DNA of 64,000 nt, from positions 104,586 through 168,585 of the forward strand of contig JAZQCN010000091.1 in the NCBI GenBank assembly GCA_045546315.1, given 5' to 3'. Each line of letters opens with the position of its first letter. Position 1 is the stretch's first letter. The notes under the pieces were generated by a model. That model was not told the DNA's origin, searched no databases, and saw only the letters and a program-made list of their open reading frames with translations. Both the position numbers and the translations under genes were made by a program. The stretch is from RGIG2041 sp045546315. Its GTDB lineage: Bacteria; Bacillota; Clostridia; UBA1381; UMGS1253. Below, piece after piece: positions 17,556-25,456 of the stretch.

Positions 17556-19409
17556 CTAATGATAATACTCATATACATTTTGCGCGCTGCGCCTGTCAAG
17601 GCCTGCCGCCTGCAAATCTTCTACGCTCGCCCGCGCAACGGCATCGAGCGTTTTAAAAGCGCGCAAAAGCTGCTTTCTGCGCACCTCGCCCACGCCCGGA
17701 ATTTCCGCAAGCTCCGAGCGGAAGGCATTTTGCCTGCGCACCTTTTTATGATAGCCGATGGCGGTATTATGCGTTTCCTCGCAAATTGCGCCGATTAAGC
17801 GATATGCCGCCGAATTCTTCGGCAGCGGCACTGCGCCCTCCGCATTCATCAGCTCTGAAAAATTATGCTTGTCATCCTTTTGCATACCGAAAATACCAAA
17901 GCTCTGTGCAAACGGCGCAAGCGCCTCGAGCACCGCATGAATATGCCCCTTACCGCCGTCAATGAGCATCAAATCCGGCAACGGCAAAAACTTTGCATCC
18001 TTTTTGGATAGTGTGCCTGCCTCAATTGCGGCAAGCTCCGCGTGTGCACGCTGCATACGGCGGCGCACAACCTCCTGCATTGCGGCATAGTCGTTTTGCC
18101 CGTCAAAGCTCTGGATGCGGAAATTGCGCTTTGCCGCTTTGTTCACCGTTCCGTTTTCAAACACAACCATTACCCCGACCGTACCCGTACCGCCGGTGTT
18201 GGAAATGTCATAGCTTTCGATGCGGCGCGGAATTTTGGAAAGATGCGTATACTCTGCAAGCTTTTCCAATACGCCGCGCTCCGTTTCGCGCTTTAATTCA
18301 CTGATTTTATAGTCGTCAATTGCATTGTTGATGTTCTTTAAAAGCATATGCACCAACTGCTTTTTCTCGCCGCGCACCGGCACGGCAAGGTGCACTCTTT
18401 TGCCGCGCAGCGATGATAAATACAGCTCGAGCATTTCCGCCTCGTCTGCACTGCAGCCGAGCAAAATCTCCGGCGGCACATAGCTTGCGGTAGAGTAGTA
18501 GCGCTTTAAAAACTCCGCCATAATTTCGCCGTCCGTCAAATCACTCACGCCGTCGATGCGAAAGCTCTGCCGCCCGGTCATTCGCCCGCCGCGGATTAAA
18601 AACATCTCAAAAAACGCCTTGTCGTCATAACTGACAAAATCGGCAACATCGCGGTCGGTTTGCGCATCGGAAATAATCTTCTGCCGCTCGTTTACGGCGT
18701 GAATTGCCGCAATCTGGTCGCGCTTTTCCGCCGCCCTTTCAAATGCCATATTCTCTGCCGCTGCCTGCATCTGCGCCTCAAGTGCGCGGACAATTTCGTC
18801 GCTCTTGCCGTCTAAAAACATACAAATCTGCTCAAATACCGCTCTGTACTCCGCCTGCGTTATCTCGCCGCGGCACGGCGCAAAGCATTTTTTTATCTGA
18901 TAATTCAGGCACGGCCTCCCCTTGCCGATATCCTGCGGAAAGCTTCTTTTGCAGGTCGGAATTAAAAAGATTTTTTTAATCAGCTCCACCGTCTGGCGCA
19001 CCACGCCCATCCCGGAATACGGCCCATAGTAGCGCGCGCCGTCCGGCAGCATACTGCGCGTAATTGAAAGGCGCGGATAGTCCTTATTCATGGTCACTTT
19101 AATATACGGATAATGCTTATCGTCTTTTAAAAGAATATTATAATGCGGCTTGTACTTTTTAATAAGGTTGCATTCAAGCACAAGCGCCTCTAACTCCGAA
19201 TCCGTGATAATATATTCAAACCAGGCAACATGGCTGACCATGGCAAGCACCTTGGCAGAGTGGTTTTTGCTCTGCATAAAATACTGACGCACGCGGTTTT
19301 TAAGCACCTTTGCCTTGCCGACATAGATGACATTATCGTCTTTATCGTGCATCAGATATACGCCCGGCAGCTCCGGGAGCTTTTTGAGCTGCTGCTTTAA
19401 GTCAAACAC
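17556..19409 (-). CDS. uvrC: Excinuclease ABC subunit C
   Basis: Makes both incisions in nucleotide excision repair with UvrAB. The 617-residue protein has an N-terminal GIY-YIG nuclease (GVYLM, then VIYVGKA near 18-35), a UVR motif near 200 for UvrB contact, an RNase H-like domain with IESYDISNTGG and LMLIDGGKGH, and a C-terminal helix-hairpin-helix pair (IPGVGEVRRKQLL). The start is GTG at 19409, with GGAGGG eight bases upstream. It is divergent from gltX; the two promoters overlap back to back. Confidence 0.97.
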   Translation of the reverse strand: MFDLKQQLKKLPELPGVYLMHDKDDNVIYVGKAKVLKNRVRQYFMQSKNHSAKVLAMVSHVAWFEYIITDSELEALVLECNLIKKYKPHYNILLKDDKHYPYIKVTMNKDYPRLSITRSMLPDGARYYGPYSGMGVVRQTVELIKKIFLIPTCKRSFPQDIGKGRPCLNYQIKKCFAPCRGEITQAEYRAVFEQICMFLDGKSDEIVRALEAQMQAAAENMAFERAAEKRDQIAAIHAVNERQKIISDAQTDRDVADFVSYDDKAFFEMFLIRGGRMTGRQSFRIDGVSDLTDGEIMAEFLKRYYSTASYVPPEILLGCSADEAEMLELYLSSLRGKRVHLAVPVRGEKKQLVHMLLKNINNAIDDYKISELKRETERGVLEKLAEYTHLSKIPRRIESYDISNTGGTGTVGVMVVFENGTVNKAAKRNFRIQSFDGQNDYAAMQEVVRRRMQRAHAELAAIEAGTLSKKDAKFLPLPDLMLIDGGKGHIHAVLEALAPFAQSFGIFGMQKDDKHNFSELMNAEGAVPLPKNSAAYRLIGAICEETHNTAIGYHKKVRRQNAFRSELAEIPGVGEVRRKQLLRAFKTLDAVARASVEDLQAAGLDRRSAQNVYEYYH

Positions 19410-19441
19410 GCCATTGCCCTCCTTTAAAATTTCTTATACAT

Positions 19442-19470
19442 AGTATACCATCAAACCCGTTTCTATGCAA
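19442..19470 (-). promoter_or_regulatory. Promoter of uvrC
   Basis: Minus strand TTGCAT, 17-base spacer, TATACT with a TGG extended -10. It lies about 35 bases upstream of the GTG start and is back to back with the gltX promoter. Confidence 0.75.
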
Positions 19471-19478
19471 CTTTAATA

Positions 19479-19507
19479 TTGACAATACTTTTTTCGGGAA
19501 TTATAAT
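19479..19507 (+). promoter_or_regulatory. Consensus promoter of gltX
   Basis: Perfect TTGACA, 17-base spacer, perfect TATAAT. The TTG of the -35 box happens to open the same reading frame as gltX, so an automated caller could wrongly start the protein here. Confidence 0.9.
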
Positions 19508-19544
19508 ATATAGAGGTATAAATACCCAAGAAAGGTTGAATAGC

Positions 19545-20996
19545 ATGGCAAACAAAATCAGAACCCGTTTTGCACCGAGCCCGACCGGCTATATGCACAT
19601 CGGTAACTTAAGAACCGCACTGTATGCATGGCTGCTTGCGCGCTCGAGCGATGAGGGTACATTTATTTTAAGAATTGAGGACACCGACCAGGAACGCTAT
19701 GTCGAGGGTGCGGTAGATTTGATTTACAAAACACTCGCCGACACCGGCCTTGTACACGATGAAGGTCCGGACAAGGACGGCGGCTGCGGCCCGTATATCC
19801 AGAGTGAGCGCCGCGGTATGTACAAAAAGTATGCAGAGGAGCTCGTAGAAAAGGGCGCTGCCTACTACTGCTTCTGCGACAAGGACCGCTTAGAGGAGCT
19901 GCGTGCAATTCAGACAGCATCGAAGGTGCCGCCGAAGTATGATGGGCACTGCTCGAGACTCTCGAAAGAAGAAATCCAAGAAAAGCTTGCAAGCGGCGTG
20001 CCGTATGTTATCCGCCAGAAGATTCCGCAGGAGGGCACAACCTCGTTCCACGATGAGGTTTTCGGTGACATCACTGTTGAAAATTCTACACTTGACGATA
20101 ACATTCTTTTAAAGGCAGACGGTCTGCCGACCTACAACTTCGCAAATGTTATCGATGACCATTTAATGGGCATCACACATGTTATCCGCGGCAGCGAGTA
20201 TCTTTCCTCCACGCCGAAGTACAATCTTCTCTACGAAGCCTTCGGCTGGGAAATTCCGAAATACATTCACTGCTCGCCGGTTATGAAGGATGCGCAGAAA
20301 AAGCTTTCCAAGCGTGAGGGCGACGCATCGTACGAGGACTTTATCAACAAGGGCTACTTGAAGGATGCCATCATCAACTATATTGCCCTGCTCGGCTGGA
20401 GCCCGGGTACAGAGCAGGAAATCTTTACGCTCGATGAGCTTGTAGCCGCATTTGATGTTTCCGGCATCAGTAAGTCCCCGGCAATTTTCGATGTAAACAA
20501 GTTAAACTGGATGAATGCAGAGTACATCAGAAAGCTCACCATCGAAGAGTTTACCGAAAAGGCTATGCCGTACTACAAGCAGGCCGTAAAGCGCGATGTA
20601 GACTACAATCTGCTCTCCGCTCTCCTGCACGACCGCACGGAGAAGTTTTCCGACATTCCGGAAAATATTGACTTTATCGACACGCTTTGCGACTACGACA
20701 CAGAGCTGTATGTCAACAAAAAGATGAAGACCAACGAGGAAGTATCGAAGGATGCACTCGAAAAGATTCTGCCGGTGCTGGAAGGTCTTACAGACTGGAC
20801 ACACGATGCAATCCACGATGCACTCTTTGCCCTCATCGAAAGCCTCGGCGTCAAGAACGGCGTGATTTTATTCCCGCTGCGCGTGGCTGTTTCCGGCAAG
20901 AAATTCACACCGGGCGGCGGCGTTGAAATCGCAGAGCTTTTAGGCAAGGAAGAAACCATCGCCAGAATTAAAAAGGGTATTGAAAAATTAGCATAA
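19545..20996 (+). CDS. gltX: Glutamyl-tRNA synthetase
   Basis: Charges tRNA-Glu. The 483-residue class I synthetase has the HIGH-like motif PSPTGYMHIGNLR (H18) and the KMSKS-like motif KLSKREGD near residue 252. I set the start at ATG 19545 because the preceding in-frame codons contain the -35 and -10 boxes; an AAAGG site lies upstream. No T-box is present in the short leader. The gene is monocistronic, closed by a strong terminator. Many Clostridia use a non-discriminating form; this cannot be decided here. Confidence 0.96.
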   Translation: MANKIRTRFAPSPTGYMHIGNLRTALYAWLLARSSDEGTFILRIEDTDQERYVEGAVDLIYKTLADTGLVHDEGPDKDGGCGPYIQSERRGMYKKYAEELVEKGAAYYCFCDKDRLEELRAIQTASKVPPKYDGHCSRLSKEEIQEKLASGVPYVIRQKIPQEGTTSFHDEVFGDITVENSTLDDNILLKADGLPTYNFANVIDDHLMGITHVIRGSEYLSSTPKYNLLYEAFGWEIPKYIHCSPVMKDAQKKLSKREGDASYEDFINKGYLKDAIINYIALLGWSPGTEQEIFTLDELVAAFDVSGISKSPAIFDVNKLNWMNAEYIRKLTIEEFTEKAMPYYKQAVKRDVDYNLLSALLHDRTEKFSDIPENIDFIDTLCDYDTELYVNKKMKTNEEVSKDALEKILPVLEGLTDWTHDAIHDALFALIESLGVKNGVILFPLRVAVSGKKFTPGGGVEIAELLGKEETIARIKKGIEKLA

Positions 20997-21003
20997 TTTT
21001 AAA

Positions 21004-21035
21004 AAAAGACGGATGCAAATCCGTCTTTTACTTTT
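21004..21035 (+). terminator. Rho-independent terminator after gltX
   Basis: Perfect 11-bp stem AAAAGACGGAT / ATCCGTCTTTT with a GCAA tetraloop, followed by a T-rich tail. Confidence 0.9.
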
Positions 21036-21075
21036 GTTAAAGTCAAAATTCTACGAAAATAAAGCAATTTTATTC

Positions 21076-21104
21076 TTGCTCTTTCTCCCTATATCCGCTA
21101 TACT
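21076..21104 (+). promoter_or_regulatory. Promoter of the ComB-YdcF fusion gene
   Basis: TTGCTC, 17-base spacer, TATACT. It is 33 bases upstream of the ATG at 21138, which has an AGGAGGA ribosome site. Confidence 0.75.
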
Positions 21105-21137
21105 TATAGCAAAGAATTTACGCAGGAGGATATAAAG

Positions 21138-22520
21138 ATGAAAGTTGAAATTCTACATCTGGTGGAGGGCGCGAAAAAGGCAAAGGGCTTAACCGTCATT
21201 ATCGATGTATTCCGTGCCTTCAGCATGGAGGCATATATGTTTGCGGCAGGTGCCGAAAAGGTCATTCCTATCGGTGATTTGCAAATCGCCTGGGACTACA
21301 AAAAGGCGCATCCGGATGCGATTCTTTGCGGCGAGCGCGGCGGCGTAAAGGTTGAAGGCTTTGACCACGGCAATTCTCCGACACAGATTGAAGGGCTTGA
21401 CTTTACCGGCAAAACGCTGATCCATACCACCAGCGCCGGCACGCAGGGCGTTGCCAATGCTTTGGGCGCAGATGAAATCATCGGCGGCAGCCTGGTAACG
21501 GCAAAAGCCATCGCAGATTATGTAAAGTATACCAAGCCGGAGCATGTTTCGCTTGTTTGTATGGGTGTGCACGGCAAAAAACAGTCTGATGAGGACACCC
21601 TTTGCGGCGAATACATCAAAAGCTTAATCGAAGGAAAGCCGCTTGAGGATTTAGAAGAAAGAATCGAAAAGCTTAAGCTCACCAACGGTGCACAGTTCTT
21701 CAAGCCGGAGCTGCGCGATGTGTTCCCGGAGCGCGACTTTACCTTATGTACGCGCGCAAATGCATTTCCGTTTGTCCTACGCTTAAAGCAGGACGAAAAC
21801 GGCTCCCTTGCGTACATGGAGCGCATCAATATTGCAGATTTAAACAAAAACGCGATTCCGGAGGGCATGGAAGTAACCGTACCTGAAATCCGTGAAGGCG
21901 ATATGGCATCTATTCTTTCGCGCGAGCAGGCAATTTGTCTGCCGAACGAGATTAAAAAGGTACTTGTTTACGGAAATTACGAAGCGCCTAAAAACAGCTT
22001 TGATGCCGCATTGGTACTCGGCTGCAGTGCCTATGCAATGCATTCGCGCGCAAAGGCTGCGGCGGCGCTGTATCACAGCGGACAGTGCAAGCTGTTTATC
22101 ACCACCGGCGGCGTGTACCACGATACCCCGTTCGGTTGCCTTTCAGAGACGGCGGCAATCAAGCAATATATGATTAAAGAAGGTGTACCCGCCGAATGCA
22201 TTTTAGAAGAGCATCTCGCAACCATCACACGCGAAAATATGTTCAACAGCAAGTCCATGCTCATCGAATATTTCGGCACACGCAGACTGAAGCTGGCAAT
22301 TGTGACCTCCTATTTTCATCTGGTGCGCTCCGTAAAGCTTGCCGAGGCTTGCTTTGAAAATGCCGACATCTTCGGCGTAAAGGCAGATTTGCCGTTCGAT
22401 AATCCGGAAGAGTTTCATACAGATCCGGCAATGCTTGACCGCGTAACCACCGAAAGTCGCCTTTTGTGCCACTACGCAAAAACAGGCATCATTAAAGATT
22501 TTCCGATTCTGCACAAATAA
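21138..22520 (+). CDS. Fusion protein: ComB-like 2-phosphosulfolactate phosphatase + YdcF/SanA (DUF218)
   Basis: Two unrelated domains lie in one 460-residue frame. Residues ~1-235 match the ComB family: VIIDVFRAFSMEAY, GERGGVKVEGFDHGNSP and IHTTSAGTQG, the signature blocks of this Mg-dependent phosphatase fold. Residues ~270-455 match DUF218/YdcF: DAALVLGCSAY, FITTGGV, ITRENMFNSKSML and IVTSYFHLVRSV. No signal peptide or membrane helix is visible, although SanA/ElyC proteins are often membrane anchored. The cellular role is unknown; ComB in coenzyme M synthesis is not expected in this organism. The single gene has its own promoter and terminator. Confidence 0.8.
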   Translation: MKVEILHLVEGAKKAKGLTVIIDVFRAFSMEAYMFAAGAEKVIPIGDLQIAWDYKKAHPDAILCGERGGVKVEGFDHGNSPTQIEGLDFTGKTLIHTTSAGTQGVANALGADEIIGGSLVTAKAIADYVKYTKPEHVSLVCMGVHGKKQSDEDTLCGEYIKSLIEGKPLEDLEERIEKLKLTNGAQFFKPELRDVFPERDFTLCTRANAFPFVLRLKQDENGSLAYMERINIADLNKNAIPEGMEVTVPEIREGDMASILSREQAICLPNEIKKVLVYGNYEAPKNSFDAALVLGCSAYAMHSRAKAAAALYHSGQCKLFITTGGVYHDTPFGCLSETAAIKQYMIKEGVPAECILEEHLATITRENMFNSKSMLIEYFGTRRLKLAIVTSYFHLVRSVKLAEACFENADIFGVKADLPFDNPEEFHTDPAMLDRVTTESRLLCHYAKTGIIKDFPILHK

Positions 22521-22531
22521 ATAAGCATACA

Positions 22532-22566
22532 AAAAGGGCATCCTTGCGGATGCCCTTAATTTTTTT
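22532..22566. terminator. Bidirectional terminator between the fusion gene and nhaC
   Basis: 10-bp stem AAGGGCATCC / GGATGCCCTT with loop TTGC. It has a T tract on the plus side and the complementary A tract on the other, so it serves both convergent genes. Confidence 0.88.
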
Positions 22567-22570
22567 GCGT

Positions 22571-24166
22571 TTACGCTGCCTTCTTTGTCATTGCCTTGAT
22601 TACAAACATCGCTGCAATCATAACCACAATTGCAATCGGCAGAACGATCAACCAGTTCTGAACGAAGCCCGCAACCAGGTACGCAACGAAGGAAATCGCT
22701 GCTACAAAGATTGCATACGGCATCTGTGTCGAAACATGGTTTAAGTGGTTGCACTCTGCACCTGCAGAGGACATAATTGTTGTATCGGAAATCGGCGAGC
22801 AGTGGTCACCGCAAACCGCACCTGCAAGACACGCAGACATACCGATAATCAGCATTTCGCTGCCTGCCGGGAAGATAGCAACAACAATCGGAATGAGGAT
22901 ACCGAAGGTACCCCAGGAAGTACCGGTGGAGAATGCCAAAAAGCATGCTACCAGGAAGATAATTGCCGGCAGGAAGTTTGCAAGGCCCTTTGCAGCGCCT
23001 TCCATCAAGCCTGCAACAAACACATCTGCACCGAGAAGACCGGTCATGTTCTTCAGTGCTGTAGCAAAGGTAAGAATCAAAATTGCCGGTACCATAGCGA
23101 TAAAGCCCTTCGGCACGCAATCCATTGCTTCTTTAAAGGTCATAATTCTTCTTGCTACCAGGTAGAAAATCGTCAGCACCAATGCGATGATACCGCCCCA
23201 CGGCAGACCAACGGTTGCATCCGTGTTTGCAAATGCATCCACGAAGGAAACGCCGTCTAAAATACCGCCGACATAAACGAGTGCGAATACGCAAATCACA
23301 ATCAAGAGAAGAATCGGCAATACAAGGTCGATAACCTTACCCTTTTTATTCGGCTCAACCGGTGCGCTCTCCGCTCTGTCACCGCAGGTGTACAAATCGC
23401 CGAGCTCGAGTGCATTCTTTTCGTGCAAACGCATCGGACCGAAGTCGAACTTCATCAGTGTCAGCGCGATGATGAATACCAGTGTCAACAGGGAATAGAA
23501 GTTATACGGAATTGCCTGGATAAACAGAGAAAGACCCTGCCCCTCCGGCGCAAACTCGGAAACCGCAGCTGCCCAGGAGGAAATCGGCGCAATCATACAA
23601 ATCGGCGCAGCCGTTGCATCGATTAAAAATGCAAGCTTTGCTCTGGAAATCTTCTGTGCATCTGTTACCGGGCGCATAACCGAGCCAACGGTCAGGCAGT
23701 TAAAGTAGTCATCGATAAAGATGAGCACACCTAAAACGAAGGTTGCAAGCATTGCACCTGCACGGCTCTTAATGTTCTTCTTTGCCCATGCGCCGAAAGC
23801 CGCGCTGCCGCCGGCTTTGTTTACCAGTGCAACTAAAATACCGAGCACTACGAGGAAAACAAAAATACCTGCAAGGCCGGATACCGCACCGATAATACCC
23901 TCATTTAAAAGCGCATCCATTGCCCCAAGCGGCTTATAGTTTGTTGCAAACAATGCACCGCAAACGATACCGACAAACAAAGAAGAATAAACTTCCTTTG
24001 TAATCAGCGCCAATCCGATTGCCACAACCGGCGGCACTAAGGACATAAATGTTGCCGCATAACGGCTGCCTTCTGCTGCGCCGTTATTTACCATTACCGA
24101 AGCAACCGCAATCAGCGCAATTGCCAGTATACCAAGGATAATACCGGCAAGTGTCTTTTTCTTCAT
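22571..24166 (-). CDS. NhaC-family Na+/H+ antiporter
   Basis: A polytopic membrane protein of 531 residues with about 11-12 hydrophobic segments. Family features include FIDDYFNCLTVGSVMRPVTD with the conserved paired acids, SWAAAVSEF, FSTGTSWGTFGI, and GDHCSPISDTTIMSSAGAECNHLNHV near the C-terminus. It probably exchanges sodium for protons or another organic cation or amine pair; the exact substrate is not decidable. A consensus promoter with an inverted repeat in its leader precedes it, and a LysR gene lies upstream on the same strand. Confidence 0.9.
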   Translation of the reverse strand: MKKKTLAGIILGILAIALIAVASVMVNNGAAEGSRYAATFMSLVPPVVAIGLALITKEVYSSLFVGIVCGALFATNYKPLGAMDALLNEGIIGAVSGLAGIFVFLVVLGILVALVNKAGGSAAFGAWAKKNIKSRAGAMLATFVLGVLIFIDDYFNCLTVGSVMRPVTDAQKISRAKLAFLIDATAAPICMIAPISSWAAAVSEFAPEGQGLSLFIQAIPYNFYSLLTLVFIIALTLMKFDFGPMRLHEKNALELGDLYTCGDRAESAPVEPNKKGKVIDLVLPILLLIVICVFALVYVGGILDGVSFVDAFANTDATVGLPWGGIIALVLTIFYLVARRIMTFKEAMDCVPKGFIAMVPAILILTFATALKNMTGLLGADVFVAGLMEGAAKGLANFLPAIIFLVACFLAFSTGTSWGTFGILIPIVVAIFPAGSEMLIIGMSACLAGAVCGDHCSPISDTTIMSSAGAECNHLNHVSTQMPYAIFVAAISFVAYLVAGFVQNWLIVLPIAIVVMIAAMFVIKAMTKKAA

Positions 24167-24196
24167 ACCTTAAAACCCCTTTTTCTTTTTGTTTTT

Positions 24197-24225
24197 GCGT
24201 CATATGTTGACCGAATATGACACGC
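24197..24225. promoter_or_regulatory. Inverted repeat in the nhaC leader
   Basis: GCGTCATAT, a nine-base loop, then ATATGACACGC (two-base bulge). It lies just downstream of the nhaC -10 box, where it could be an operator or an mRNA hairpin. No regulator can be assigned. Confidence 0.4.
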
Positions 24226-24233
24226 TTGGAATT

Positions 24234-24262
24234 ATTATACAAAAAATATGCAAATCTGTCAA
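24234..24262 (-). promoter_or_regulatory. Consensus promoter of nhaC
   Basis: Minus strand TTGACA, 17-base spacer, TATAAT: a perfect match to the vegetative consensus, with a leader of about 60 bases. Confidence 0.88.
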
Positions 24263-24399
24263 TGTTTTGTTGCATTTGCAAAACAATCCGCAAAAATGTC
24301 TCTTAACATTCTTTTCCTTGTTTTTTAACAACTTGTCCATGCTCGAAATAAAATGCTTGTCCGCTTTTCTCGGGTTGCTATAATTATATTGTACAAAAA

Positions 24400-25269
24400 T
24401 CACAAGGAGCTCTTTTCTCTTAAAAAATTCAGAAAATCAAGAATATTGCCATATGCCGAATTCGGCTTATAAAAAACATATCCAGTTTGTCGCTCTATAA
24501 AATCAATAACATTCAAAAACTTTGCTCTTTCATCGCCTATTTTGTTGCTTGTATCGTCTCGCGCCGTACCAATGCCGATGCCAATACCGATGCCGGCATC
24601 AACATATTTATAATAGCACAACAAATCATTGGTCTGCACAACAACATTCGGTGTAAATCCCTCGCGCTTGCAAGCGTTCAAAAGAATTCTGTATGTATTA
24701 CTATACTCACCAAAGGAAATAAACGGTTGGTTACACAACTGCTTTAAATAGATTTTTTTATCGCACAGCGGATGATTGGCGGCAGCGACCAAACGGATTC
24801 TTCTGCTGAAAAGTTCGAATTTTTCGTGTTTCGGATACTGCGACGGATCATCGTCAATGATGATATCAAAATCCTCGGCGTTCGTGGTCAAAAAATCAAA
24901 AATTGTTCTGAAGGCTATACCCGGATGACTGGTTTGGTATTCAATAATCATATCCGTAATTTTTCTTCTTGATACACCTACACCGACTTTAACTTCACGG
25001 GTATCCTTGGTGTTGTCCGGAGCAAGTGTGTGTTGTACATTGCTCAATTCATTAAAAATGATACACAGAGAGTTTTGCAGCTTTTGTCCGTTTTCGTTGA
25101 GCTCCACTCTGTTGCTGTATCTTTCAAATAAAGGGCATCCGAATTCCTTTTCCAAACGTTTGATAGCGGCAGACACCGAAGAGAGCGGCACCATATATTT
25201 TTCTGCCGTTTTAGAAAAACTTTGGTTTTTTGCACTTTCAAAAAAATAACGAAGTTGCAAAATTTCCAT
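24400..25269 (-). CDS. LysR-family transcriptional regulator
   Basis: A 289-residue LysR-type regulator: winged HTH at ~1-60 (LRYFFESAKNQSFSKTAEKY, then VSAAIKRLEKEFG) and a periplasmic-binding-like effector domain at ~90-285. ATG 25269 is chosen because AAAGGAG lies eight bases upstream; the frame opens nine codons earlier. It is divergent from the large secreted lyase-like gene with only about 20 bases between the two -35 boxes, so it may control that gene. It could equally regulate nhaC on its other side. GIGIGIGIG near residue 225 is a short glycine-isoleucine run encoded by near repeats. Confidence 0.9.
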   Translation of the reverse strand: MEILQLRYFFESAKNQSFSKTAEKYMVPLSSVSAAIKRLEKEFGCPLFERYSNRVELNENGQKLQNSLCIIFNELSNVQHTLAPDNTKDTREVKVGVGVSRRKITDMIIEYQTSHPGIAFRTIFDFLTTNAEDFDIIIDDDPSQYPKHEKFELFSRRIRLVAAANHPLCDKKIYLKQLCNQPFISFGEYSNTYRILLNACKREGFTPNVVVQTNDLLCYYKYVDAGIGIGIGIGTARDDTSNKIGDERAKFLNVIDFIERQTGYVFYKPNSAYGNILDFLNFLREKSSL

Positions 25270-25294
25270 ACAACCAACTCCTTTACCTAAGCAC

Positions 25295-25323
25295 ATTATA
25301 CATTACATTTAAAAATAATGCAA
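25295..25323 (-). promoter_or_regulatory. Promoter of the LysR gene
   Basis: Minus strand TTGCAT, 17-base spacer, TATAAT, about 25 bases upstream of the start. Confidence 0.75.
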
Positions 25324-25341
25324 TATTATTATAGGTAATGA

Positions 25342-25370
25342 TTTACAGATATGTACGGCTATGCTATAAT
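25342..25370 (+). promoter_or_regulatory. Promoter of the secreted lyase-like gene
   Basis: TTTACA, 17-base spacer, TATAAT with a TGC extended -10. The leader is about 80 bases. Confidence 0.78.
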
Positions 25371-25456
25371 AAAAATTGTGAGTATAAATATCAAAAATCG
25401 TGCGGAATACAGACTGAATATCGTCATAATCCCATGGATTTAAAGGAGGAGGCACA

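Noticed and set aside
19479..19544. N-terminal extension of gltX from a TTG codon
   Set aside because: The TTG is part of the -35 box and the extension contains the -10 box; ATG 19545 fits the conserved N-terminus.
19508..19544. T-box or riboswitch in the gltX leader
   Set aside because: The leader is only about 35 bases long, too short for either, and has no stem or specifier loop.
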